A stretch of 64,000 nt of DNA from Vibrio cyclitrophicus (GCA_023206055.1 CP065366.1:1798001-1862000); one strand, 5' to 3'. Shown: positions 18,701-26,997, counted from the stretch's first letter. Program-made: numbers and translations. The notes: generated from the letters alone by a model not told the origin.

Positions 18701-18822
18701 CTCGTCATTTTTCCAGAATTAAACTAACTATCCATACCTAGTATTAATAGTTTGTTTGGGTTCACGGTGCTTTTATAAACGATTTGGTAAAGTGACAGTT
18801 CAATGTGCATGGGGGATTTACT

Positions 18823-18957
18823 ATGGGAACAATAATCGGACTTGTGATTCTGGCTGCAATAGATTGGTATCTTTTTCGTAAAACAGGTCTTCATATTCAT
18901 CAATGGATCTCTAAAAAGTATGCGACGCGTTTGTCGGATAAGGGAAACAATAAATAG
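18823..18957 (+). CDS. Very small single-span membrane protein (44 aa)
   Basis: Reading frame MGTIIGLVILAAIDWYLFRK followed by a basic tail ending GNNK. GGGGA at 18811-18815 is a good ribosome binding site. One N-terminal hydrophobic span of about 16 residues is followed by a cytoplasmic-type positive tail. It could be a small membrane protein or a type I toxin-like peptide; nothing more can be said. Confidence 0.45.
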   Translation: MGTIIGLVILAAIDWYLFRKTGLHIHQWISKKYATRLSDKGNNK

Positions 18958-19077
18958 TCTTTCTTATTAACTCATCAGATATCCATTGATGAAAAGCCTG
19001 AATATTATGAATTTAAAAATGAAACACATAATATGATAGGTGCGGAATTATTTGCCAACTTTGAAAGTGGAGAGTAA
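18958..19077 (+). pseudogene. Possible C-terminal gene remnant
   Basis: In the same frame after the 44-aa gene stop, an open stretch encodes SIDEKPEYYEFKNETHN and then MIGAELFANFESGE before a TAA at 19075. It has a protein-like composition but no start with a ribosome binding site, so it may be the tail of a lost gene. Weak evidence. Confidence 0.3.
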
Positions 19078-19079
19078 AT

Positions 19080-19697
19080 ATGAAGTCAGATTTTTCTAAA
19101 TTAGCGACAACCGAGTATGGAAACATACTAAGTAATGAGCACTTTATTAACTTTAGTATTGTTCCTCTTTGGCTGGGAATACCGCGAATTTTTGGAGAGG
19201 CTTTTACTGTTCAGTTAACGTCAGGTGATAATTTAATGCTTCATTCTGCCATATACGAAGCTCCAGAAGGTTCCATCATTGTAGTGGATGGAGTTGATAG
19301 CGAATATGCAGTAGCCGGCGGTAATGTATGCGCAGTCGCTAAGAGTCGAGGTATCAAAGGCTTTATTATTGATGGTGTCATTCGCGATTTGTGTGAAATT
19401 TCAGATATGAAGTTTCCAGTTTTTGCGAAAGGTGTTCATCCAGTACCGGGAAAGAAAGAGATCTATTCTGAATTGGGCACTCCAATCACTTGCGGGGGAG
19501 CAAAGGTCTCTACGGGAGATATCATTGTGGCTGATGTAGAGGGGATTGTCGTTATTCCTAAATTAAAGAAAGACGAAGTGTTTTTAATGGCCTCAAAGAA
19601 AGCGAGTCAAGAAGCGTCATTAACACTCTTTGAGTGGGAAGCAAGTCATCGGGTCAAAATAGCTCAAGCAATAACTTCTGCTAAACAAAAAACTTAA
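19080..19697 (+). CDS. RraA-like family protein (gene cassette)
   Basis: 205-aa member of the RraA/HMG-aldolase superfamily. The signature region GGNVCAVAKSRGIKGFIIDGVIRD carries the G-x20-R-D motif of divalent-metal aldolases. RraA itself inhibits RNase E; other relatives are 4-hydroxy-4-methyl-2-oxoglutarate aldolases. The N-terminus (GIPRIFGEAFTVQ) fits both. The stop codon lies inside the R'' box of an attC site at 19692-19755, so it is organised as an integron cassette. GGAG at 19069-19072 precedes the ATG. Confidence 0.8.
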   Translation: MKSDFSKLATTEYGNILSNEHFINFSIVPLWLGIPRIFGEAFTVQLTSGDNLMLHSAIYEAPEGSIIVVDGVDSEYAVAGGNVCAVAKSRGIKGFIIDGVIRDLCEISDMKFPVFAKGVHPVPGKKEIYSELGTPITCGGAKVSTGDIIVADVEGIVVIPKLKKDEVFLMASKKASQEASLTLFEWEASHRVKIAQAITSAKQKT

Positions 19698-19755
19698 CTA
19701 GTGCTGCAATTGATTTATAACGCGTGGCATTTTTACCGATTAACAAGCGTTAGAC
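19692..19755 (+). other. attC site of the RraA-like cassette
   Basis: The R'' box ACTTAAC (19692-19698) fits RYYYAAC and contains the gene's TAA. The R' box GTTAGAC (19749-19755) fits GTTRRRY. Between them is AACGCGTGGCATTTTT, wording common in Vibrio attC sites. It is 64 bp long, within the normal range. The best attC candidate in the window. Confidence 0.7.
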
Positions 19756-19812
19756 AATAACGAATAAATTCACCCATGGAGAAGAGAGTGATCGTACGGA
19801 CTACGACGAACT

Positions 19813-19989
19813 ATGAAAATAACGACGTTGGTTGATAACTCTCGACTGGATAACAGGAAAGACTTAGCCGTGGAGTGCGGGCTGTCGTTGGATATTGAAA
19901 CCGAGACACTAAAGTTCTTGTTCGATATGGGAAGCGGCAATACGTTTTGTCAAAACGCACCATTACTGGATGTTAATAGGTCACGATGA
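19813..19989 (+). pseudogene. N-terminal fragment of an MBL-fold metallohydrolase
   Basis: 58 codons reading MKITTLVDNSRLDN and then LSLDIETETLKFLFDMGSG and NTFCQNAPLLDVN. This matches the N-terminus of the MBL-fold family related to dihydropterin-phosphate synthases. The HxHxDH zinc motif that should follow is absent; the frame ends at a TGA that overlaps the next gene's ATG (ATGA). A truncated gene, probably cut when the next gene was joined. Confidence 0.65.
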
Positions 19990-20543
19990 ATACGCAAAAA
20001 CTAAAGAACCTTATTCAACAAGTTCCTGAGCTAATCGAAACAGCCAACGTATGTCGTGAGGTGGGCTTGCCAAACTTCTATATTGCAGGCGGTGCTATCA
20101 CTCAAATAATCTGGAATGATATCGAAAACAAACCGCTTCTAAACCAAGTTAAAGACTTCGATGTTGTCTATTTTAATAATGCTTCAGCCCTCACTGAGGA
20201 CGAGTTCAAAAACCGCATTCGTTCGCGGTTAAGTCATTGTGTCGACGTTGATGTAAAGAACCAAGCGACCATTCATGAGCGTTACGCTAAGAAGTTCGGT
20301 TGCTTTATTCAACCATACGATCGTGTTGAACAAGGTATCGAATCTTGGCTTTCTGCGTTTGCTATCGGGTTTACTCTGGATGATGCTGGAGATATCAAGT
20401 TGTTTGCACCATACGGTGTAGAGGACGCGTTTGACATGCTGATTAAGCCGAATAAGCGAGCAATGACAGAAGCGAACTACAACAAAATGACCGCTGGTTA
20501 TAAGGCCCGATGGCAGCAAGTAAAAGTGTTTCCTTGGGATTGA
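19986..20543 (+). CDS. Nucleotidyltransferase family protein (NTP_transf_6 type)
   Basis: 185-aa protein of the small nucleotidyltransferase family. The signature is NFYIAGGAITQIIWN, followed by KDFDVVYFNN, where the Asp pair would bind metal and nucleotide, and a C-terminal TEANYNKMTAGYKARW. Its ATG overlaps the stop of the broken metallohydrolase frame, so that fragment may drive its translation. An attC-like sequence follows. The target molecule is unknown. Confidence 0.82.
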   Translation: MNTQKLKNLIQQVPELIETANVCREVGLPNFYIAGGAITQIIWNDIENKPLLNQVKDFDVVYFNNASALTEDEFKNRIRSRLSHCVDVDVKNQATIHERYAKKFGCFIQPYDRVEQGIESWLSAFAIGFTLDDAGDIKLFAPYGVEDAFDMLIKPNKRAMTEANYNKMTAGYKARWQQVKVFPWD

Positions 20544-20545
20544 CT

Positions 20546-20650
20546 GATAGAGCTTTACGAGATGATTCTCAACATTTGGTATTTCACTCGGCTTAGCGTC
20601 GGTGGTAAGTTTGAACGCAATCTCTGCATTGTTAGTCGCTTAGCTGTTCG
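20546..20650 (+). other. Degraded attC-like sequence
   Basis: GATTCTCAACATTTGGTATTT, then GCGTCGGTGGTAAGTTTGA and finally TTGTTAGTCGCTTAGC. This is the order of phrases seen in Vibrio attC sites, but the core boxes are not intact. Confidence 0.35.
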
Positions 20651-20682
20651 TTTGTCTTTTGGTAATAATTAAGGAGTTTTAA

Positions 20683-21099
20683 GTGAATCAGGAAGTAAGA
20701 GTAGGTGTCGCTGCGGTTATTCTACGTGAAGGGCGAGTGTTACTTGGAGAACGAATTGGTTCTCATGGTGCTCATGCATGGGCAACGCCGGGCGGACACC
20801 TTGAGTGGGGTGAGAGCATTGAAGAGTGTGCCAAACGTGAAACACTTGAAGAGACTGGCCTAGTTGTTAGTGGATTTGAGAAGCTTTCTTTTACCAATGA
20901 TATTTTTGAGAAAGAGAACAAGCACTATATAACGCTGTTTGTTGTTGCTTCTGACGTTAGCGGCGAACCAGAGATAACAGAACCTGATAAATGTAAGCAG
21001 TGGAAATGGTTTAAGCTAGATGAGTTACCTGAGCCATTGTTTCTTCCTCTGACGAATTTGTTGAGCGATCCGGTCATCCTTGGGAAGTTAGCTCCGTAA
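20683..21099 (+). CDS. NUDIX hydrolase, NUDT15/MTH2-like
   Basis: 138-aa hydrolase. GTG start at 20683 with AAGGAG at 20671-20676. VLLGERIGSHGAHAWATPGGHLEWGESIEECAKRETLEETGL contains a full Nudix box and closely resembles the NUDT15 (MTH2) type acting on nucleoside triphosphates. It could sanitise oxidised nucleotides; that is by analogy. The next Nudix gene begins 25 nt after its stop, so they may share a transcript. Confidence 0.88.
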   Translation: MNQEVRVGVAAVILREGRVLLGERIGSHGAHAWATPGGHLEWGESIEECAKRETLEETGLVVSGFEKLSFTNDIFEKENKHYITLFVVASDVSGEPEITEPDKCKQWKWFKLDELPEPLFLPLTNLLSDPVILGKLAP

Positions 21100-21124
21100 A
21101 CGTGAACGATTGGAGGGTACATCA

Positions 21125-21577
21125 ATGAGAGCACCTTTTCAGGTTTTGGTCTTTCCCTATCAAATAGTCGACACTAAACCTCGGTTTTTAATCGCACTCA
21201 GAAGGGACAATAGTGTATGGCAGGCAATATCCGGTGGTGGCGAAGACAATGAATCATTACTTGAAGCAGCAAAACGAGAGCTCTCTGAAGAGACTCAATT
21301 AGTTGGTTGTAACTGGCAGTTGCTCGATTCAATGTGCATGCTTCCAAAAGTCTTTTATGCAGGAAATAAAAATTGGACTGAGCATCCATTCGTAATTCCT
21401 GAGCATTCCTTCTCAGTAAAAGTCATGGAAGATCCTCGACTATCAAGTGAACACACAGATTACCGTTGGTGTGATTACCGAGAAGCCCGTGAACTTCTAA
21501 CATATGACTCAAACAGGAATGCGCTTTGGGAGATCAACGAGAGGCTTTACAAAACAAGCTTAAAGTATACAGATTAA
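21125..21577 (+). CDS. NUDIX hydrolase (NudB-like region)
   Basis: 150-aa hydrolase. The start at 21125 has GGAGGG at 21112-21117; a TTG at 21110 would overlap that site. The Nudix box is GGGEDNESLLEAAKRELSEE. The PFQVLVFPY start and the WTEHPFVIPE stretch recall the dihydroneopterin triphosphate pyrophosphatase group, though the substrate is not proven. It is adjacent to another, different Nudix gene (not a recent duplicate). Confidence 0.86.
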   Translation: MRAPFQVLVFPYQIVDTKPRFLIALRRDNSVWQAISGGGEDNESLLEAAKRELSEETQLVGCNWQLLDSMCMLPKVFYAGNKNWTEHPFVIPEHSFSVKVMEDPRLSSEHTDYRWCDYREARELLTYDSNRNALWEINERLYKTSLKYTD

Positions 21578-21650
21578 TTAACTCTATATTAGAGTGGAAA
21601 TCCTGATTAGACTTTTACTAATCTCTCGCTATTTAGTGAATAGGTAAATC

Positions 21651-22058
21651 ATGACATTACGAGTAGTTCCAGAACTTTATTGTTTCGATATTAATGTGAG
21701 TAAATCCTTCTTTGTCGATGTGTTAGGGTTTGAAGTGAAATACGAGCGCCCAGGTGAGGAGTTTGCTTATCTAACGCTTGATAGTGTTGATGTGATGCTT
21801 GAAGGGATTGCGGGCAAAAGTCGAAAATGGCTTTCAGGTGATCTGGAGTTACCTTTAGGGCGTGGCGTTAACTTTCAATGGGATGTGATCGACATCGAAT
21901 CTCTATATCAGAGAGTTAACGAAAGTGCCATTGATTCTATTTACTTAGCGTTAGAGTCGAAGTCTTATCAATGTGGTGAGTCCATCGCGATTCAGAAGCA
22001 ATTCATCGTTCAAACCCCAGACGGTTATCTCTTTAGGTTCTGCCAAGATATTCGTTAA
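21651..22058 (+). CDS. VOC family protein, bleomycin-resistance type
   Basis: 135-aa protein with ELYCFDINVSKSFFVDVLGF and a C-terminal QTPDGYLFRFCQDI. This is the pattern of bleomycin-resistance-like VOC proteins that bind ligands as dimers. AATAGGTAAATC precedes the ATG. No catalytic metal triad is obvious, which favours ligand binding over catalysis. Confidence 0.82.
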   Translation: MTLRVVPELYCFDINVSKSFFVDVLGFEVKYERPGEEFAYLTLDSVDVMLEGIAGKSRKWLSGDLELPLGRGVNFQWDVIDIESLYQRVNESAIDSIYLALESKSYQCGESIAIQKQFIVQTPDGYLFRFCQDIR

Positions 22059-22200
22059 CACATAAATATTATTGGTCATTTATTTATTGCGAAATAAGCT
22101 GCTAATTCTGGGATAGTGTGTCAATGACATTCAAACTCGATATCGAGCCCTTGGATGACGCATCTTCCCAATATCAAAACAATCCTTGGAGTATTTAGAA

Positions 22201-22557
22201 ATGTTGTTTTCTAGTCTGTCTAAACCATTAGTTCATGGCTCCGAGTTATGTTCTGAACTGCTCAATTTCTTAACCGAGCACAAGAGTGATTTCGAAGAAA
22301 AGTTAATCCCCGATCTGTCATACATCGATGATATGGCACATGTGGTGAACGGCATTAAAATCAAAGACGTTCTACACATCAGTAGTAATCAATACCGACT
22401 TCAATATTCGTTTGATTGGGAGCTGTTTTTAGGATGTTCAGATAGGAACGAAACCGGTGTAGAGAATGGAAGTGTTCTATTCACACTCAATGACAGTAAC
22501 GTTCTTAATATCAACTTCCCAAACTACGCCTCTCGAGACACTAGCGATGAGCTGTAG
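22201..22557 (+). CDS. Hypothetical protein (118 aa)
   Basis: Starts at 22201 with GGAG at 22188-22191; the upstream TTG overlaps that site. A soluble acidic protein with an N-terminal helical part and a C-terminal beta-like part (HISSNQYRLQYSFDWELFLG). No family recognised. It lies in line with small accessory genes on the same strand. Confidence 0.6.
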   Translation: MLFSSLSKPLVHGSELCSELLNFLTEHKSDFEEKLIPDLSYIDDMAHVVNGIKIKDVLHISSNQYRLQYSFDWELFLGCSDRNETGVENGSVLFTLNDSNVLNINFPNYASRDTSDEL

Positions 22558-22593
22558 TCGGTTTTTCGTGCGTGTTATATAGAAGGAAGAACA

Positions 22594-23064
22594 ATGATAA
22601 CTATCGAAAGGCTTGAAGAATCACATGTGACGTTAGTTCAGGCTATCCAACTCGCCGATGAACAGGTTAAGTTCGCTGGCACAGCTGCGGAGTTTTTATT
22701 AGACGGCAGTGCAACGACGCACTTGCACGTGATTAAGTCTGATAACGAAGTTGTTGGTTTCTTTAAGCTTGATATCGCTTACGCAGATTCTTATGAGTTT
22801 TGCCCTGAAGGAAGCATTGGGTTAAGAGCTTTTGTGCTTGATAAAAATCAGCAAGGTAAAGGTTTAGGAACAGGCACGGTGAAGGCATTGTTTCCGTATT
22901 TACAAGCGAATTACTCAGCGTATGAGTCGATTTATTTAACCGTGAATTGCAAAAATCCCGCAGCATTCAACTGTTATCAGAAAGGTGGCTTCGAAGATAC
23001 CAATGAACAGTATTTAGGTGGCGCAGCAGGCCCGCAATTTATCATGCGCGGTCGAATCGCTTAG
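22594..23064 (+). CDS. GNAT family N-acetyltransferase
   Basis: 156-aa acetyltransferase with the acetyl-CoA loop NQQGKGLGTGTVKALF (Q-x-G-K-G-x-G) after strand GLRAFVLD, and the C-terminal NCKNPAAFNCYQKGGFEDT. Similar to the polyamine or ribosomal-alanine acetyltransferase group by general pattern. The substrate is unknown. GAAGGAAGAAC precedes the ATG. Confidence 0.88.
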   Translation: MITIERLEESHVTLVQAIQLADEQVKFAGTAAEFLLDGSATTHLHVIKSDNEVVGFFKLDIAYADSYEFCPEGSIGLRAFVLDKNQQGKGLGTGTVKALFPYLQANYSAYESIYLTVNCKNPAAFNCYQKGGFEDTNEQYLGGAAGPQFIMRGRIA

Positions 23065-23144
23065 TTCTGATTAACTGATGATGAGAAAACCCTGCACAGC
23101 TGTCTGCAGATTAAGAGTCTTAAAAAATACGAAAAGGAAATTTG

Positions 23145-23489
23145 ATGAAAGTTCAATACCTTGAAGTGGTTACTCCAGAAGTCGATGTTGTTTGTGCAAC
23201 ATACGCTCAGCTCTATAACGTGAAATTCAGTGGTGCTGATGTGAACCTTGGTGGGGCGCGCACTGCAAAACTATCTAATGGTGGAGTAATTGGCATTCGA
23301 GCGCCGCTTCGTGAAACTGAAGAACCAACTGTTCGTCATTACACGCTGGTTGAGGATATTCAGTCGGCGGTAAATGCAGCTAGGAAACTAGGCGCCGAAG
23401 TCGCGGTGCCTCCAATGGAGTTACCACGTCATGGCATGTGTGCCATTGTTATTCAAGGTGGCGTCGAGCTCGGATTCTGGGAGTTATAG
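23145..23489 (+). CDS. VOC family protein
   Basis: 114 aa starting at 23145 with AAGGAA at 23134-23139. A single short glyoxalase-like unit pair (VQYLEVVTPEVDVVCATY and RHYTLVEDIQSAVNAARKLG), ending GVELGFWEL. The substrate is unknown. It is one of four VOC genes in this 7-kb stretch, all different in sequence. Confidence 0.78.
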   Translation: MKVQYLEVVTPEVDVVCATYAQLYNVKFSGADVNLGGARTAKLSNGGVIGIRAPLRETEEPTVRHYTLVEDIQSAVNAARKLGAEVAVPPMELPRHGMCAIVIQGGVELGFWEL

Positions 23490-23608
23490 GTGATACATAG
23501 CCTTTAGATTGTGAAGGACGAGATACTACGATTTATGATACGACACCTAGTGTCTTTGCCGGCTTCATGGCATCATTCCACGCAGCTAAAACCCCAACAA
23601 GGTATGTT

Positions 23609-24025
23609 ATGACACAGAATATTGTCCACATTGCACTCGTGGTAAAAGACTACGATGAAGCGCTTGATTTCTATGTAAACAAGCTTAAGTTTGATCTCAT
23701 CGAAGACACGTATCTGCCAGAAGAAGATAAACGCTGGGTTGTTGTTGCTCCACCAAATTCAACCGGAGTGAGCCTGTTGCTTGCCAGAGCTTCTAAACCA
23801 GAGCAATTTGATTTTATCGGCAACCAAGCTGGTGGACGCGTATTCCTATTCTTAAACACCGATGATTTCTGGCGTGATTACGAACGTATGACGTCTTTGG
23901 GTATTAACTTTGTTCGAGAGCCTAAAGAGCAAGGCTACGGTACCGTTGCTGTGTTTGAAGACCTTTACGGTAACTTGTGGGATCTGCTTCAGTTAAACCC
24001 TGAACACCCTATGGCTAACAGGTAG
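23609..24025 (+). CDS. VOC family glyoxalase-like protein
   Basis: 138 aa. The start at 23609 (MTQNIVHIAL) has AAGGT at 23599-23603; the in-frame start at 23567 adds 14 residues unlike the family. HIALVVKDYDEALDFYVNKL is the first metal-site strand and helix, with VFEDLYGNLWDLLQL in the second half; the Glu in VFED and His in NIVHIALV could be ligands. Function unknown. Confidence 0.85.
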   Translation: MTQNIVHIALVVKDYDEALDFYVNKLKFDLIEDTYLPEEDKRWVVVAPPNSTGVSLLLARASKPEQFDFIGNQAGGRVFLFLNTDDFWRDYERMTSLGINFVREPKEQGYGTVAVFEDLYGNLWDLLQLNPEHPMANR

Positions 24026-24077
24026 ATAAGCTTAACCAATAACCCTAATTCAAGTCATACGGATTTGCAGGAGCGAC

Positions 24078-24497
24078 ATGGAAGTCTCTAGGTATCAATC
24101 CAAGTATTTAACCGCTTTACAGGCGCTCTATCTAGAATCAAGACAGAGCACCTTTCATTGGGCTGATGCCGACGCTTTTAAGTTATCCGATTTCGATTTA
24201 GATACAGAAGGTGAAGAAATATGGGTCGCCGTTTCTGGCGCAGAGGTTTTAGGTTTTGCCTCTATTTGGAAACCTGAAAGCTTCATCCATCACCTCTATG
24301 TTTGCCCGCGAACGCTACGTTCTGGGGCAGGCTCTGCTTTACTTAATACCTGCAAACAATATTACTCTAATCTGACATTGAAGTGTTTGGCTGCCAATGA
24401 AAATGCTATTGGCTTTTATCAGTCGCAAGGCTTTGTTATCTCATCCACAGAGGAAGAGGGGTTAGAGCGTTATCACTTAATGACTTATCAAGCTTAG
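24078..24497 (+). CDS. GNAT family N-acetyltransferase
   Basis: 139-aa acetyltransferase with HHLYVCPRTLRSGAGSALLNTC (the R-x-x-G-x-G/A loop) and ANENAIGFYQSQGFVISS. CAGGAG precedes the ATG. A small, stand-alone enzyme; the substrate is unknown. Confidence 0.87.
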   Translation: MEVSRYQSKYLTALQALYLESRQSTFHWADADAFKLSDFDLDTEGEEIWVAVSGAEVLGFASIWKPESFIHHLYVCPRTLRSGAGSALLNTCKQYYSNLTLKCLAANENAIGFYQSQGFVISSTEEEGLERYHLMTYQA

Positions 24498-24560
24498 TAA
24501 TAACAATCACAAGCCCTGCAATTACAACAAGGGCATCAAGTCGGGAGCTAAACAGAGAAT

Positions 24561-24737
24561 ATGGAAATAAAAAAGCTTTCAGCGACGGAGGTACTTCTGG
24601 TTAGGCATCAAGTGCTTTGGCCTGATAAACCGATGTCGTTTTGTATGGTGCCAGATGACGAACAAGCAACGCATTACGGCGCGTTTATTGGTGAACAGCT
24701 GGTTTGTGTCGCGTCTATCTATATCCAAGGTCATTAA
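24561..24737 (+). pseudogene. Truncated GNAT acetyltransferase
   Basis: 58 codons: MEIKKLSATEVLLVRHQVLW and then PDKPMSFCMVPDDEQATHYG and FIGEQLVCVASIY, which is the N-terminal third of a GNAT enzyme. The acetyl-CoA-binding part is missing; a stop comes after IQGH and no continuation was seen in the following 140 nt. A remnant, although a short product could still be made. Confidence 0.6.
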
Positions 24738-24876
24738 AGTAGATTCAAGATGCATGGCACTTATCTTATGTCTCATTTCTTTCTAATAAGACTCTAATGG
24801 ACAACAATAAGTTCGAGAACCGAGTGATAAGTTGTTAGTATGCATCAACTTTATAAATATCAGTTGGCTTATGTAA

Positions 24877-25134
24877 ATGCTTGATAATAAGTATATTAAA
24901 CACCCTTATCACTGTGAGCAGTGCAACGCGCTTACCCCGCACCTTGCTGTTAACCCTTCCGATGCTCAATCTAAAGCGGACGCTGAATCTGAAAAGAGAC
25001 AATGGAAACTAGGCGTGTTGATGGAATACCTGATGACGTTATTGTTTAAAGGTGACCATAATGTTCCTGGTTTTTATGTCGACAGTGATTACGAATACCA
25101 ATGTGAAAAGTGTGGGACTAAGTCGTGGCACTGA
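24877..25134 (+). CDS. Small double-knuckle zinc-ribbon protein (85 aa)
   Basis: N-terminal CEQC (HCEQCNALTPH) and C-terminal CEKC (YQCEKCGTKSWH) would form one zinc site, with about 60 residues between them containing LMEYLMTLLF. The same plan occurs at 27797-28039 and 32840-33073, so it belongs to a small local family. Function unknown. Confidence 0.65.
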   Translation: MLDNKYIKHPYHCEQCNALTPHLAVNPSDAQSKADAESEKRQWKLGVLMEYLMTLLFKGDHNVPGFYVDSDYEYQCEKCGTKSWH

Positions 25135-25274
25135 TTGGGTATGAACATTTGATTCAACCCTAATTTTCGAGCGCTAATCCTCAAAATTAACTCGCTTAAA
25201 GAACTAGTTAGCTTTAAGAATTAATGAGTTTCAATCAGGCGTATTAATCCAACCTTGTTATGGAGGACAAACGA

Positions 25275-26279
25275 GTGATATACCCAAAAGCTTTAAATAT
25301 CGGTGACAAAATAGGATTTTTCTCACCGTCATCGCCCGCAACTGTCTTTGCACCTAATCGATTTGCTCGTGCTAAACGTTATTTGGAAAAGCAGGGCTTC
25401 ATTTTAGTTGAAGGTTCGTTAACTGGAGATTCAGAAGGGTATCGTTCTGGTTCTATTCAAGCGCGAGCCGAAGAACTCAATCAGCTCATTCGAGACCCTG
25501 ACGTGCGCTGTATTATGTCGACCATTGGCGGTAACAACAGCAACTCACTGTTGCCATACATCGATTACGACGCCCTTAGAAACGACCCGAAGATCATTAT
25601 CGGCTATTCAGATGTCACCGCATTATTACTCGGTATTTACGCCAAAACTGGATTGGTGACTTTCTATGGCCCGGCACTCGTCGCGTCATTTGGTGAGTTC
25701 CCGCCATTAGTCGACGAAACCTTCCAATCGTTTACTGACATCGTATGCTCGGATTCAAGCCAACATCAGTACACGATGCCAGAGCGTTGGACGGACATTA
25801 AACACGATTGGGAAGCTCAAGACTCTGCAAAGCCTGTTTACGATAACGAATGGCACTTTATGGGAAGAGGTCAAGTAAGCGGTGGTGTGATTGGTGGTAA
25901 TCTGAGTACGATGGCAGGGATTTGGGGCAGCGAATACATGCCAGATATTCAGTTAGGCGACATTCTGCTTATCGAAGATTCACTAAAAGGCATTGAAGCC
26001 GTTGAGCGTTCATTCGCGCACTTATTGGCTTGCGGAGTATTCGATAAAGTAGGTGCGCTTGTGCTTGGCAAACATGAACTGTTTGATGACAAAGGGACAG
26101 GGCGAACACCACTTAATGTACTTCTTGAAGTGCTGAACGGTAAAAATGTCCCGATCCTGTATGGCTTTGACAGTTGCCACACTCATCCTATGCTAGTCAC
26201 GCCACTAGGTGTACAAGGCACTATTGATTTTGATGACCATACATTCAAGCTTCAAAGCCAATGGTTAGCGTCGAGTTAG
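25275..26279 (+). CDS. S66 peptidase, LD-carboxypeptidase / MccF-like
   Basis: 334-aa serine peptidase of family S66. Members recycle murein (LdcA) or inactivate microcin C (MccF). The GTG at 25275 is preferred because GGAGG at 25262-25266 lies inside the first codons of the longer ATG frame at 25260. The catalytic Ser lies in IIGYSDVTALL, the Glu in LLIEDSLKG and the His in CHTHPM. The insertion between Ser and Glu is long, and the GRGQVSGGVIGGN region recalls MccF more than LdcA. The choice between the two cannot be made from sequence alone. Confidence 0.85.
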   Translation: MIYPKALNIGDKIGFFSPSSPATVFAPNRFARAKRYLEKQGFILVEGSLTGDSEGYRSGSIQARAEELNQLIRDPDVRCIMSTIGGNNSNSLLPYIDYDALRNDPKIIIGYSDVTALLLGIYAKTGLVTFYGPALVASFGEFPPLVDETFQSFTDIVCSDSSQHQYTMPERWTDIKHDWEAQDSAKPVYDNEWHFMGRGQVSGGVIGGNLSTMAGIWGSEYMPDIQLGDILLIEDSLKGIEAVERSFAHLLACGVFDKVGALVLGKHELFDDKGTGRTPLNVLLEVLNGKNVPILYGFDSCHTHPMLVTPLGVQGTIDFDDHTFKLQSQWLASS

Positions 26280-26430
26280 TCTAAACTGATGATAATAAGA
26301 CGCATTAGAAAAGTGATCCTCTCTGCAAACCGAGAATGGAAACGCGTCTATACTGACATGGGTTACGTCGCTGATTTTGGAAGTGGCGCTATGAATGTAA
26401 ATTTGATTAGGTTAAATCTCAGAGGTGACG

Positions 26431-26889
26431 ATGAAAAAATTACTACCACTATGCGCCATTTTGCTCTCGGCATCATTTTCAGCTGCGGCTTCTGATGGTT
26501 TGATTAAATACCAAAGTAATTACTCAGTGAAAGAGACCGCTGACCGCTTTGAAGAAATCGCTAAAAGCAAAGGTTTGACCTTGTTTGCGAGAATCGACCA
26601 TCAGAAAAACGCGAGTAAGGTCGATCTTGAATTGAGACCAACGGAAGTCATCATCTTTGGTAACCCGAAAGTAGGGACACCATTAATGCAATGTGCTCAA
26701 GATGTCGCGATAGATTTACCACAGAAAGTGCTAGTCACTGAAGATTCTAATAAGAAAGTATGGTTGTCTTACAACGATCCTAATTACTTGGTAGAGCGTC
26801 ACGCGATCAATGGCTGTGACGAGGTAGTTAAGAAAGTATCAGGTGTACTAAGCAAGCTATCAGAAGCGACAGTGGCGAAAGCGAAATAA
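26431..26889 (+). CDS. DUF302 domain periplasmic protein
   Basis: 152 aa with a signal peptide (KKLLPLCAILLSASFSAAAS). DUF302 body: SVKETADRFEEIAKSKGLTLFARIDHQKNA, then EVIIFGNPKVGTPLMQ. This fits the family well. AGAGG at 26421-26425 suits the ATG at 26431. Function unknown; the fold is thought to bind small ligands. Confidence 0.88.
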   Translation: MKKLLPLCAILLSASFSAAASDGLIKYQSNYSVKETADRFEEIAKSKGLTLFARIDHQKNASKVDLELRPTEVIIFGNPKVGTPLMQCAQDVAIDLPQKVLVTEDSNKKVWLSYNDPNYLVERHAINGCDEVVKKVSGVLSKLSEATVAKAK

Positions 26890-26997
26890 CCTAGTTCAAT
26901 AAGCACTCATTAAGACTATTAGTGGGTGCGATATGACGATGATATCGCTCGTTAGCCATTGTGTTGACAACTAAGCGACAATATATAAAAGTAGTTT

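Noticed and set aside
26289..26495. 68-codon frame between the S66 and DUF302 genes
   Set aside because: No ribosome binding site, overlaps the DUF302 signal peptide region, and no family pattern. Possibly a remnant, but not supportable.
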